Positions 16,304 through 24,509 of a stretch of DNA of 64,000 nucleotides are shown piece after piece. The position numbers were made by a program, and so were the translations under genes. The notes under the pieces are model-generated. The model had not been told where the DNA came from. It did not search any database and saw only the letters and a program-made list of their open reading frames with translations. Origin of the DNA: CAVSMC01 sp963798655 (GTDB lineage: Bacteria > Pseudomonadota > Gammaproteobacteria > Burkholderiales > Casimicrobiaceae); contig CAWCUH010000003.1 of assembly GCA_963798655.1 (NCBI GenBank), positions 500,803 through 564,802 on the forward strand, given 5' to 3'. Every line of letters starts with the position of its first letter. The first letter of the stretch is position 1.

Positions 16304-17167
16304 TCAGGCGGCGCGCGCAAGCGGTGCCGAGCGGTTTTCCAGCACCATCAAACCGGCCGCAGTGTTCGAGATCGGCACGTGATAGTGCGCGTGGACCTTC
16401 GCGACGTCGCCGCTGAGCGCGCCGCGCGCGGCGATCCAGTTGACGAGCTCGAAGCCCTGCGCGCCGGCTTCGCGCACGACGTCGAGCGCCGAGAACTTCG
16501 CGAGCGCGGCCGGCTCGTGCACGAGCTTGTCCATGCAGAGCTCGTCGAACGCCTTGTTGATGAACCCGGCGCGCGTGCCGTCGAGCTGGTGCGACAGCCC
16601 GCCGGTGCCGAGCACGAGCACGCGCACGTCCTCGTCGAACGACTCGATCGCCCGACCGACCGCCTGCCCGAGCTTGAGGCAGCGCGCCGGCGACGGGAAC
16701 GGATACTGCAGCGTGTTGATCGTGATCGGGACGAGGCGCACCGGCCACTTGGGCTCGCCGGGCCACAACAGCGCGAGCGGCAGCGTGATCGCGTGGTCGA
16801 TCAGCATCTTCTGGCATGTCGCCGGATCGAACTCGGCGTCGACGAGACCTTCGACGATGTGCCACGACAGGTCCTGGTGGCCGCGCACCGGCGCGAGCGT
16901 CGGAATGCCCCAGCCTTCGTCGGCGTTGCGGTACTCGGGCGCCGCGCCGACGCCGAACGTCGGCAGGTTGTCGAGGAAATAGTTGAGTCCGTGATCGTTG
17001 TAGAACGCGACGATGACATCCGGCTTCGCCTGCGCGAGCCATTCGCGCGCACGCGGATAGCCGTCGAAGAACGGCTTCCAGTACACGTCCTGCTGCAGGT
17101 TCTTCGCGATCGCGCGCCCGATCGCCGGGACGTGCGAGGTCATGATCGCGCCGACAAGCGTCGCCAT
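16304..17167 (-). CDS. ligB: Protocatechuate 4,5-dioxygenase beta (catalytic) subunit
   Basis: A 287-residue class III extradiol dioxygenase that opens the protocatechuate ring between C4 and C5 using ferrous iron. The iron ligands are visible as His12 (MTSHVPAIG), His59 (FYNDHGLNYF) and the glutamate in GFELVNWIAARGAL. LGTGGLSHQLDG carries the histidine that acts as catalytic base. A GGGGAGA ribosome site precedes ATG 17167, and the gene starts two bases after the ligA stop, so the two subunits are made together. Confidence 0.92.
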   Translation of the reverse strand: MATLVGAIMTSHVPAIGRAIAKNLQQDVYWKPFFDGYPRAREWLAQAKPDVIVAFYNDHGLNYFLDNLPTFGVGAAPEYRNADEGWGIPTLAPVRGHQDLSWHIVEGLVDAEFDPATCQKMLIDHAITLPLALLWPGEPKWPVRLVPITINTLQYPFPSPARCLKLGQAVGRAIESFDEDVRVLVLGTGGLSHQLDGTRAGFINKAFDELCMDKLVHEPAALAKFSALDVVREAGAQGFELVNWIAARGALSGDVAKVHAHYHVPISNTAAGLMVLENRSAPLARAA

Positions 17168-17169
17168 CG

Positions 17170-17514
17170 CTATCTCCCCGCCTCGACGAGCTTCGCCTTG
17201 AACGCTTCCTTGGTCATGCCCGTCTGCTGGGCGCCGACGTCCTGCACGTCGAGGCCGAAGATGCCGGCGAATTTCGCGAGGTAGTAGATGTTGCCGCCGG
17301 CGGCGATCAGCGCAAGCACGTTGCGTGCGGCGACGGCGTTGCGCTGCTCGTCGCTCAGGCCGAACTTGCGGCAGTACGCGTCTTCGTCGCGGACGAAGTC
17401 GGCGCGGTTGTCCGCCGCGTTGAACGAATAGCACATCGCGTTCAGCGCGTAGCCCTTCTGCGCGAGCGCGCCGTCGAACACCGTCGTGCCCGGAATGCCG
17501 TAATCCCGTTTCAT
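17170..17514 (-). CDS. ligA: Protocatechuate 4,5-dioxygenase alpha subunit
   Basis: A 114-residue all-helical subunit that covers the active site of LigB. It contains GTTVFDGALAQKGYALNAMC, FVRDEDAYCRKFGLS and LALIAAGGNIYYLAKFAGIFG, all typical of LigA. ATG 17514 gives the family N-terminus; in-frame codons further upstream lack similarity. The gene lies 37 bases after ligC and directly before ligB. Confidence 0.92.
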   Translation of the reverse strand: MKRDYGIPGTTVFDGALAQKGYALNAMCYSFNAADNRADFVRDEDAYCRKFGLSDEQRNAVAARNVLALIAAGGNIYYLAKFAGIFGLDVQDVGAQQTGMTKEAFKAKLVEAGR

Positions 17515-17551
17515 TTGGTCTGCTGCTCCCTGTATCCGAAATCGCATGCGC

Positions 17552-18505
17552 TCACGCGCCGTCCGCGGCGAGCTGGCGCTCGAGCGCCGCCAGAGTGCGA
17601 TAGCAAGGCAGCACCTGGGCGACGCTCGCGTTGGGCTCGCGGCGCTCACCGATCGCGGCGGTGAACTCGCGGTCCTGCAGTTCGATGCCGTTCATCGACC
17701 GGTCGACGTTCGACACGTCGATTCTCTGTTCCTTGCCGTCGAAGAGATCGTCGTAGCGCGCGACGTAGGTGCCGGTGTCGCCGATGTAGCGAAAGAACGT
17801 GCCGAGCGGCCCGTCGTTGTTGAACGACAGCGACAGCGTGCAGATCGCTCCGCTCGCTGCCTTGAGCTGGATCGACATGTCCATCGCGATGCCGAGCGTC
17901 GGGTGGATCGGCCCCTGCATTGCATGCGCGGCGACGACCGGAGAGCCCGCCTGCCACGCGAAGAGGTCGACCGTGTGCGCGGCGTGGTGCCACAGAAGAT
18001 GATCGGTCCACGAGCGCGGCTGCCCGAGCGCATTGATGTTCGTGCGGCGGAAGAAGTACGTCTGCACGTCCATTTGCTGGATCGCGAGCTCGCGAGCCGC
18101 GATCCGCCGATGGATCCATTGATGGCTCGGGTTGAACCGTCGCGTGTGGCCGACCATCGCAACCTTGCCGGTGTCGCGCTGCGCGCGCACGACCGCCTCG
18201 GCGTCGGCAAGGCTGTCGGCGAGCGGGATCTCGACCTGCACGTGCTTGCCGGCGTTGAGGCACGCGATCGTCTGCCGCGCGTGGAGCTGCGTCGGCGTCG
18301 CGAGGATCACCGCGTCGACGTCGCGGCGCGCGAGGCTCTCGTCGAGCTCGGTCGTGACGTGACCGACGCCGAAGCGCTTCGCCACCTCGCGCGTCGCATC
18401 GAGCGTGCGGCCGACGAGCGAGACGACTTCGACGCCATCGATCCTCGCGAGCGCTTCGAGATGCTTGACGCCGAACGCGCCGGCGCCGGCGAGACAGAGC
18501 TTCAT
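17552..18505 (-). CDS. ligC: 4-carboxy-2-hydroxymuconate-6-semialdehyde dehydrogenase
   Basis: A 317-residue Gfo/Idh/MocA-type NAD(P) oxidoreductase that converts the hemiacetal of the ring-cleavage product into 2-pyrone-4,6-dicarboxylate. The Rossmann motif is LAGAGAFGVKHLEAL at the N-terminus. The substrate-domain stretches VGHTRRFNPSHQWIHRRI and LLWHHAAHTVDLFAWQ match LigC enzymes. The ATG overlaps the ligI stop by four bases. Length equals LigC (about 315). Confidence 0.9.
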   Translation of the reverse strand: MKLCLAGAGAFGVKHLEALARIDGVEVVSLVGRTLDATREVAKRFGVGHVTTELDESLARRDVDAVILATPTQLHARQTIACLNAGKHVQVEIPLADSLADAEAVVRAQRDTGKVAMVGHTRRFNPSHQWIHRRIAARELAIQQMDVQTYFFRRTNINALGQPRSWTDHLLWHHAAHTVDLFAWQAGSPVVAAHAMQGPIHPTLGIAMDMSIQLKAASGAICTLSLSFNNDGPLGTFFRYIGDTGTYVARYDDLFDGKEQRIDVSNVDRSMNGIELQDREFTAAIGERREPNASVAQVLPCYRTLAALERQLAADGA

Positions 18506-19431
18506 GATTGCGTTGCCTTCTGTCGCGCGCCCACGCGCCGGACGGGCACCGCGCTCTCCTCGGGCCAGTAGAGCCGCATCGGGTTGTCGACGAGCAGCAT
18601 CGATTGCAGCCGCGAAGTGACGGCGATCCGCGCGACGAAGTCGATGAGCGCGCCGTCGTCGGGCATGTGATGCTTCATGTTCGGGTGCGGCCAGTCGGTT
18701 CCCCACAGCACGCGGCCGGGGAACGTCTCGACCAGCCGTCTCGCGAACGGGACGACGTCGTCGTACGCCGGCGGTCCGGAGCTCGAGAGCCGCTCCGGGC
18801 AGCTCACCTTCGTCCACACGTTCGGATGCTCGCGCATCAGCCGCACGAAGCGCTCGAACTCGGGTCCGTCGCAAGGCTTCGTCACGTCGGGACGCCCCAT
18901 GTGGTCGACGACGACGGTGGTCGGCAGCGTCGTGAAGAACGGCGCAAGCTCCGGCAGGTCCTGTGCCTCGAAGTAGACGACGACGTGCCAGCCGAGCGGC
19001 GCGATGCGTTGCGCGATGTCGGTCAGCACGTCGCGCGGCGTGAAATCGACGAGCCGGCGCACGAAGTTGAAGCGAACGCCGCGCACGCCGGCGGCATGCA
19101 GCGCGGCGAGCTCGGCGTCGGTTACGTCGCGCCCGACGCTTGCGACGCCGCGCGCGCGGCCCGCCGAGTGCGCGAGCGCGTCGACCAGCGCGCGGTTGTC
19201 GTGTCCGTGGCACGTCGCCTGCACGATCACGTTGCGATCGAAGCCGAGGAAGTCGCGCAACGCGAAGAGCTTGTCCTTCGGCGCGTCGCAGGGCGTGTAC
19301 TTGCGCTCGGCCGCGTACGCAAAGACGTCGCCCGGCCCGAACACGTGGCAATGCGCGTCGACGGCGCCTCGCGGAAGCGCGAAGCGCGGCCTCGACGGGC
19401 TCGGATGGAACGGCAGGTAGTCGGCGTCCAC
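18502..19431 (-). CDS. ligI: 2-pyrone-4,6-dicarboxylate hydrolase
   Basis: A 309-residue amidohydrolase-fold lactonase that opens 2-pyrone-4,6-dicarboxylate to 4-oxalomesaconate. The fold's HxH is in AVDAHCHVFGPGD. ATCHGHDNRAL, VVVDHMGRPD and VLWGTDWPHPNMKH, which ends in the catalytic aspartate region, are standard for LigI. There is no suitable ATG; GTG 19431, five bases after the ligK stop, gives about 15 residues before the conserved N-terminus. ligC follows with an ATGA overlap. Confidence 0.9.
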   Translation of the reverse strand: MDADYLPFHPSPSRPRFALPRGAVDAHCHVFGPGDVFAYAAERKYTPCDAPKDKLFALRDFLGFDRNVIVQATCHGHDNRALVDALAHSAGRARGVASVGRDVTDAELAALHAAGVRGVRFNFVRRLVDFTPRDVLTDIAQRIAPLGWHVVVYFEAQDLPELAPFFTTLPTTVVVDHMGRPDVTKPCDGPEFERFVRLMREHPNVWTKVSCPERLSSSGPPAYDDVVPFARRLVETFPGRVLWGTDWPHPNMKHHMPDDGALIDFVARIAVTSRLQSMLLVDNPMRLYWPEESAVPVRRVGARQKATQS

Positions 19432-19435
19432 GGTG

Positions 19436-20110
19436 TCAGTCGACGTACTTGAGCCCGGCCTTCGCGAGCGCGTCGCGCATGCCGTAGATGTCGACGCCGA
19501 GCTCGCCCGCGGCGAGGCGCCTGCGCGTCGCCTCTTCCTTCTGCTCGCGTGCTGCCGCGGCGGCCGCGACGTCGGCAACGCGATCGCGCGGCACGACGAC
19601 GACGCCGTCGTCATCCGCGACGACGATATCGCCCGGATTGACCGTCATGCCGGCACACACCACCGGCACGTTCACCGAGCCGGCAGTAGCCTTCACCGTG
19701 CCGCGCGCGTTGACGGCGCGCGACCACACCGGAAACGGCATGTCGGCGAGCGCGCGCACGTCGCGGCAGCCGGCGTCGATCACGAGGCCGCGCGCGCCGC
19801 GAGCGCGATACGACGTTGCGAGCAGCTCGCCGAACATGCCGTCGTCGTTGTCGGCGGTGAGTGCGACGACGACGACGTCGCCCGGCCGGAGCACTTCCGC
19901 CGCGACGTGCAGCATCCAGTTGTCCCCCGGATGCGCGAGCACGGTCACCGCGCTGCCGCACGCGGTTGCGCGGGGGTAGATCGGCCGCAGGTACGGCTTC
20001 AGGAGGCCGGTGCGGCCCTGCGCCTCGTGGATCGTCGCGACGCCGAACGGCGCCAGCCGCTCGATGGCCGTCGCTTCCGCGCGCGCGATGTTGCGAATGA
20101 CGACGCTCAT
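19436..20110 (-). CDS. ligK: 4-carboxy-4-hydroxy-2-oxoadipate aldolase/oxaloacetate decarboxylase
   Basis: A 224-residue RraA-fold class II aldolase that splits 4-carboxy-4-hydroxy-2-oxoadipate into pyruvate and oxaloacetate, the last step of the pathway. It has FGVATIHEAQGRTGLLKPYL, GNDGMF-like DNDDGMFGELLATS, and GLVIDAGCRDVRAL, which holds the conserved Arg-Asp pair for the metal and substrate. PGDIVVADDDGVVVVPR is the other family block. Length matches LigK/GalC/ProA enzymes (about 228). It is 15 bases after ligU. Confidence 0.92.
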   Translation of the reverse strand: MSVVIRNIARAEATAIERLAPFGVATIHEAQGRTGLLKPYLRPIYPRATACGSAVTVLAHPGDNWMLHVAAEVLRPGDVVVVALTADNDDGMFGELLATSYRARGARGLVIDAGCRDVRALADMPFPVWSRAVNARGTVKATAGSVNVPVVCAGMTVNPGDIVVADDDGVVVVPRDRVADVAAAAAAREQKEEATRRRLAAGELGVDIYGMRDALAKAGLKYVD

Positions 20111-20125
20111 TTTCTCGCTCCGGCG

Positions 20126-21238
20126 TCAGGCCGCGCGCAGCTGCGCGGTCTTGCCGTCCCATACGGCAGCGGGGACGAGCACTTCGCCGCGCATGATCAG
20201 CCGCGCCGTGCGCAGCAGCGCGGCGCGCACGACGTTCTGCGGGTTCGCCGGGTCGACCTCGATCTCGACGGTGAATTCGCCGCTCGGATGCTCGATCGAA
20301 ACGCGCTTGACGTCGCCCGGCGGCAGCGCGGCGACGCCTTGCGCGACCGAGCCGTCGAGCACGCATGCCGTTGCGACGGTGACCGCACCGAGGACGCCGA
20401 TCGCGGCGTGGCAGTCGTGCGGAATGAACGTCCGCGTGGCGAGGCTGCCGCCGGCGCGCGGCGGCGCGATCAGCGACATCTTGGGCACGACCTTCTTCGC
20501 GACGTCGCCAAGCTTCATCGCCGGTCCGGCGGCGAGCCGGATCGACTCGAGCCGTGCCTTGAGATCGCCGTCGGCGTTCAACGCGTCGCGCGTCTCGTAG
20601 CCGGTGCGGCCGAGATCGTGCGCGCGCACGACGATGACCGGCATGCCGTTGTCGATGCACGTCACGGGTACGCCCTCGACGACGTCGACGACATGGCCGG
20701 TCGGCAGCAGCGACCCGCAGACCGAGCCCGCCGTATCGAGGAAATTGATCGCGATCGGTGCCGACGTGCCGGGCACGCCATCGATGCGCGCGTCGCCGTC
20801 GTAGGTGATGCGGCCGCCGGGCGTCTGCAGCGTGACGTCGCACAGCATGCCGGTGTTTCGCGTGAGGATGCGCAGCGACGTCTCGTTGCCGCTCGCGCGC
20901 GCGAGGCCGCGCTCGAGCGCGAACGGCGCGACGGCGGCCAGCATGTTGCCGCAGTTCGGCGTCGTGTCCACGCGCGCCTCGTCGATCAGCACCTGCGCGA
21001 ACAGGAATTCGAGATCGACGCCGGGCCGTGTCGAGCGCGACACGATGCCGACCTTGCTCGTCAGCGGGTCGGCGCCGCCTAGGCCGTCGATCTGGCGGCT
21101 GTCGGGCGAGCCCATCGTGGCGAGCAGCACGCGGTCGCGCAGGCCGGCGTCGCCGGGGAGGTCCGACTCGACGAAGAAGGGTCCGCGCGACGTGCCGCCG
21201 CGCATCAGGCAGCAGGGGATGGCGATCTGCATTGACAT
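20126..21238 (-). CDS. ligU: 4-oxalomesaconate tautomerase, PrpF family
   Basis: A 370-residue PrpF-type isomerase that moves the double bond of 4-oxalomesaconate so that LigJ can hydrate it. The catalytic-site segments are IPCCLMRGGTSRGPFF at the N-terminus and TTPNCGNMLAAVAPF around residue 97. HDCHAAIGVLGAV is also conserved. It is the first gene of the minus-strand lig operon; two in-frame ATGs (21238 and 21232) are possible. PrpF proteins can also act in methylcitrate metabolism, but the operon decides for LigU/GalD. Confidence 0.88.
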   Translation of the reverse strand: MSMQIAIPCCLMRGGTSRGPFFVESDLPGDAGLRDRVLLATMGSPDSRQIDGLGGADPLTSKVGIVSRSTRPGVDLEFLFAQVLIDEARVDTTPNCGNMLAAVAPFALERGLARASGNETSLRILTRNTGMLCDVTLQTPGGRITYDGDARIDGVPGTSAPIAINFLDTAGSVCGSLLPTGHVVDVVEGVPVTCIDNGMPVIVVRAHDLGRTGYETRDALNADGDLKARLESIRLAAGPAMKLGDVAKKVVPKMSLIAPPRAGGSLATRTFIPHDCHAAIGVLGAVTVATACVLDGSVAQGVAALPPGDVKRVSIEHPSGEFTVEIEVDPANPQNVVRAALLRTARLIMRGEVLVPAAVWDGKTAQLRAA

Positions 21239-21342
21239 TCCAGGAAACGGTTGAGAGTTTGCGCCGGCGTCACGCCAGCGTGAAGTGGCATTGCTACACT
21301 AGCAGTTATGCCGGTTCGGCATGACAACCCGGGCGAACGCGT
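21239..21342. promoter_or_regulatory. Divergent lig/LysR control region with LysR-type operator
   Basis: The 104 bases between ligU and the LysR gene contain a perfect 15-base palindrome, ATGCCGGTTCGGCAT, at 21308-21322. Its core TGCCGGTTCGGCA fits the T-N11-A box of LysR-type regulators. Two further dyads occur: CACGCCAGCGTG at 21271-21282 and GCTACACTAGC at 21293-21303. The latter overlaps TACACT (21295-21300), a possible -10 for the LysR gene. The layout fits a regulator that represses itself and activates the lig operon when bound by a pathway compound. Confidence 0.65.
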
Positions 21343-22248
21343 ATGGACCTCAAGCAGCTCGAATACTTCGTCAACGTCGTCGACGTCGGCGGCTTCAGCC
21401 GCGCGGCGCGGCTGCTCCATGTCGCGCAACCGGCGATCAGCCGGCAGGTGCGAAGCCTCGAAGTCGAGCTGCGCCAGTCGCTGCTGCTGCGCAACGGCCG
21501 CGGCGCCGTGCCGACGGATGCCGGCCGGCGGCTGCTCGAGCACGCGCGCAGCATCCTGCAGCAGGTCGACCGCGCGAAGCGCGACGTGGACGCAGCGCAA
21601 GGCAGCCCGGTGGGCCGCGCCGTCGTCGGGCTCCCACCGACGGTCGCACGTCATCTGACCACGGCGACCGTGCGCGAATTCCGGCGGCGGTATCCGGCCT
21701 CGTCGCTCGGCATCGTCGAAGGCCTGTCCGCATACATCGACGAGTGGCTGCGCGTGGGGCGCGTCGACGTCGGTCTCGTCTACAACCCCGTCGTGTCCGC
21801 GGACATCGAGACACGACCGCTGCTCACGGAGCCGCTGCATCTGATCCAGCCCGCGCAAAGGCGCGGGGCGGGCAGGAGCGTGCGGTTGCGCGACCTGCCG
21901 CGCTATCCGCTGATCATCCCGAGCCGGCCGCATGCGATCCGCGCGCTGGTCGAGGCGAAGCTTGCTGCGATAGGCCTGCGACCGCAGGTGGCGATGGAGA
22001 TCGATGCGGTGCCCTCGATCCTCGACCTCGTCGCCGAAGGTCACGGCTATGCAGTGCTTTCCCCGCGCGCGCTCGATGGCGAGGCGGTCGCGCGCCGGCT
22101 CACGGCGCGGCCGATCGTGTCGCCGAAGCTCACGAGCGTGCTCGCGATCGCGACGTCGGCGCAGCGGCCGGCGACGCCGATCCAGCAGGCGATCGTCGCG
22201 CTGATCGAGGAACTCGCGCCGCGCGCGATGCAACCGCGCGTTGGGTAA
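21343..22248 (+). CDS. LysR-family transcriptional regulator of aromatic catabolism
   Basis: A 301-residue regulator. Residues 1-60 form the winged helix-turn-helix (MDLKQLEYFVNVVDVGGFSR and then ARLLHVAQPAISRQVRSLE); the rest is the type 2 periplasmic-binding-protein-like effector domain. It is transcribed away from ligU and directly before a second ligB/ligA pair. By family rule, a LysR gene divergent from an operon usually controls it, with an intermediate or the substrate as inducer. It plays the role known for LigR in lignin-degrading sphingomonads, although the sequence may not be orthologous. Confidence 0.9.
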   Translation: MDLKQLEYFVNVVDVGGFSRAARLLHVAQPAISRQVRSLEVELRQSLLLRNGRGAVPTDAGRRLLEHARSILQQVDRAKRDVDAAQGSPVGRAVVGLPPTVARHLTTATVREFRRRYPASSLGIVEGLSAYIDEWLRVGRVDVGLVYNPVVSADIETRPLLTEPLHLIQPAQRRGAGRSVRLRDLPRYPLIIPSRPHAIRALVEAKLAAIGLRPQVAMEIDAVPSILDLVAEGHGYAVLSPRALDGEAVARRLTARPIVSPKLTSVLAIATSAQRPATPIQQAIVALIEELAPRAMQPRVG

Positions 22249-22294
22249 GATGTCATTGGAGCGATGGCGTACCGACATTGAGCAAGGAGACCGG

Positions 22295-23143
22295 ATGGCG
22301 ACGATCATTGGAGGCATCGGCACGTCGCACGTACCGACGATCGGCGTCGCCTACGACAAGGGCAAGCGCAACGATCCGACGTGGACACCCTTGTTCGAAG
22401 GCTACGACCCGGTTGCGCGCTGGCTCGCCGAGACGTCGCCCGACGTGCTCGTCTTCTTCTACAACGACCACGCGACGAGCTTTTTCTTCGATCTCTATCC
22501 GACGTTCGCGCTCGGCGTGAGTCCCTCGTTCGAGCTTCCCGACGAGGGCGCCGGCAAGCGGCCGCTGCCACCGATCAAGGGTCACTCGGACCTCGCGATC
22601 CACGTCGCCGAATCGCTGGTGAACGACGAGTTCGACATCGCGACGTTCCAGGACCGGCCGCTCGACCACGGCTGCAACTCGCCGCTGTCGATGCTCTGGC
22701 CGCACGAGCCCGACTGGCCCGGCGCTGTGCTGCCGATCGAGGTCAACGTGCTGCAGTATCCGCTGCCGACCGCGCATCGCTGCTACAAGCTCGGGCAGGC
22801 GGTGCGGCGCGCGGTCGACTCGTATCCGGAGGATCTTCGCGTCGTCGTCGTCGGCACCGGAGGGCTGTCGCACCAGATCCACGGAGAGCGCACCGGATTC
22901 AACAACACCGACTGGGACATGCGCTTCCTCGCGCTGATCGAGCACGATCCGCAGGCGCTCGCTTCCATGCGTCACGCCGAGTACGTCGAGCGTGGCGGCG
23001 CCGAGGGCGTCGAAGTCATCATGTGGCTCGCGATGCGCGGTGCGCTGTCCAACCGCATTCGCAAGCTGCACCAGAGCTACTACCTGCCGATGACGACCGC
23101 GATGGCCGTCGTGCTGTTCGAGGAGCCGGAGGCGCGAGCGTGA
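22295..23143 (+). CDS. Second LigB-type class III extradiol dioxygenase, catalytic subunit
   Basis: A 282-residue paralog of LigB with the same iron ligands: His12 (GTSHVPTIG), His59 (FYNDHATSFF) and the glutamate in GVEVIMWLAMRGAL, and the base histidine in TGGLSHQIHG. AAGGAG lies just before ATG 22295. It differs from the operon LigB in the middle region (PLPPIKGHSDLAIH instead of TLAPVRGHQDLSWH). It is co-directional with the LysR gene and overlaps its own alpha-subunit gene. Likely substrates are gallate, 3-O-methylgallate or another protocatechuate analogue; this cannot be decided here. Confidence 0.88.
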   Translation: MATIIGGIGTSHVPTIGVAYDKGKRNDPTWTPLFEGYDPVARWLAETSPDVLVFFYNDHATSFFFDLYPTFALGVSPSFELPDEGAGKRPLPPIKGHSDLAIHVAESLVNDEFDIATFQDRPLDHGCNSPLSMLWPHEPDWPGAVLPIEVNVLQYPLPTAHRCYKLGQAVRRAVDSYPEDLRVVVVGTGGLSHQIHGERTGFNNTDWDMRFLALIEHDPQALASMRHAEYVERGGAEGVEVIMWLAMRGALSNRIRKLHQSYYLPMTTAMAVVLFEEPEARA

Positions 23144-23499
23144 ATCCGCAACTCGAGGGGATCGAGGCGATCGAGGGGACGTATCCGTTCGACCTCCGCG
23201 CGAGCGTGCGCGCGCTGCGGCTCAATCGCTTCTTCTGGTCGATGACGAAGCCGGAGGCGCGCGAGCTCTATCGGCGCGATGCCGAAGAATCGTTCGACGC
23301 CGCCGGCCTCACCGAGGCCGAGCGTGACCTCGTGCGCGAGCGCGACTGGCTCGGGCTCGTGCGCTACGGCGTCTGCTTTTTCGTGCTCGAGAAATTCGCG
23401 CGCGTCGCGAAGCTCTCCAATCCCGAGGTGTACGCGTCGATGCGCGGCGAGACGCTCGACGCGTTCCTCGCGACGCGCAACGTTCCGGACGCGCGCTAA
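23140..23499 (+). CDS. Second LigA-type dioxygenase alpha subunit
   Basis: A 119-residue helical protein that starts with a GTG overlapping the LigB2 stop (GTGA). LRLNRFFWSMTKPEARELY and VRYGVCFFVLEKFARVAKLS match the helices of LigA-type subunits, although it is divergent from the operon LigA. The close overlap implies a 1:1 complex with LigB2. Its TAA stop overlaps the TAG stop of the convergent DUF1932 gene. Confidence 0.82.
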   Translation: MNPQLEGIEAIEGTYPFDLRASVRALRLNRFFWSMTKPEARELYRRDAEESFDAAGLTEAERDLVRERDWLGLVRYGVCFFVLEKFARVAKLSNPEVYASMRGETLDAFLATRNVPDAR

Positions 23500-24422
23500 A
23501 GCGTCGTTTTCGCCGTCGCGACACGCTCGAGCGCGCGATCGGCGTACGCACGCCAGTCCGCGTCGGCTGCGATGCCGGTGAACGCTCCGCTCGCCGCGAG
23601 ATCGGCAACGAACTGCTGTCGCCGTGCGGTCTCCGCCGCCATCGACGGCGCGAGACCGTCGTCTTCGACCATCGCCGCCGCCTCGCGCATCTCCTCCGCA
23701 CGCCGGCGGCCGTGCTTCGCCACGCGGCTCCAGAAATACGTCGCCTGCTTTGGCCAGTCGATGCCGGGAAACGTCTCGGCGAGCGACGCGAGCACCGGCT
23801 GCTCGACGCCGTGCTTGCGCGCGCACAGCAGGCTTTCGACGAACAGCGCTTCCATGCCCTTGATGATGACGCTGCGGCACATCTTGATCGCGGAGGCGAC
23901 GCCGAGCTCGTCGGAGGCGACGTCGACCGAGCAGCCGAGCGCTTCGAGCAGCGGCGCCGCCGCTCGCGCGTGCGCGCCGCCGAGCAGCATCGGCACACGG
24001 ATTCCGTATGGCGGCACCGACGTCATCACCGCCGCCTCGACGTAGCGGCCGCCGGCCGCGTCGACCGCCTCGGCGCATTGCTGCTTCGTGCGCGGGGAAG
24101 CGGAATTGAGGTCGACGAATACTGCGCCGCGCTCGATCGACGCGGCCGCCGAGCGCGCCGCATCGAGCGTCGCGCGGGCGGTCACCGCGCTCACGACGAG
24201 CGACGCGCCGGCGAGCGCTTCGGCATCGGTCGCGGCGAACGCCACGCCGTCACCCTGGGCACGCGAGCGCATTGCCGGCGCGCGTCCGGCATCGCGAGCG
24301 ATGATGTCGTACGTCGCAATCGTGCGAACGCCGCGCGAGACGAGCGCTTTCGCGAAGATCGTGCCGACTTCGCCGAAACCGATCATCGCGACGCGCAACG
24401 CGCCGACGCCGTCGTCTGCCAT
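23496..24422 (-). CDS. 6-phosphogluconate dehydrogenase-like NAD(P) oxidoreductase with DUF1932 domain
   Basis: A 308-residue protein with an N-terminal Rossmann domain (VAMIGFGEVGTIFAKAL), the FVDLNSASPRTKQ block of beta-hydroxyacid dehydrogenases and a C-terminal DUF1932 helical domain with KMCRSVIIKGMEALFVESL. The lysine in IKMCRS fits the catalytic lysine of the superfamily. Members are found beside meta-cleavage genes but no reaction is firmly assigned. It is convergent with the second LigAB pair and divergent from an alpha/beta hydrolase gene, so it could process a ring-cleavage product (inference). Confidence 0.82.
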   Translation of the reverse strand: MADDGVGALRVAMIGFGEVGTIFAKALVSRGVRTIATYDIIARDAGRAPAMRSRAQGDGVAFAATDAEALAGASLVVSAVTARATLDAARSAAASIERGAVFVDLNSASPRTKQQCAEAVDAAGGRYVEAAVMTSVPPYGIRVPMLLGGAHARAAAPLLEALGCSVDVASDELGVASAIKMCRSVIIKGMEALFVESLLCARKHGVEQPVLASLAETFPGIDWPKQATYFWSRVAKHGRRRAEEMREAAAMVEDDGLAPSMAAETARRQQFVADLAASGAFTGIAADADWRAYADRALERVATAKTTL

Positions 24423-24509
24423 TTGGAGCCTCCGAGACGCCGCGTGCGCGGTCGCGTCGCGCGGCGTGCTGATGATAGCATCGGCGCTCGTAACCTTTCT
24501 TCTCGCGCA

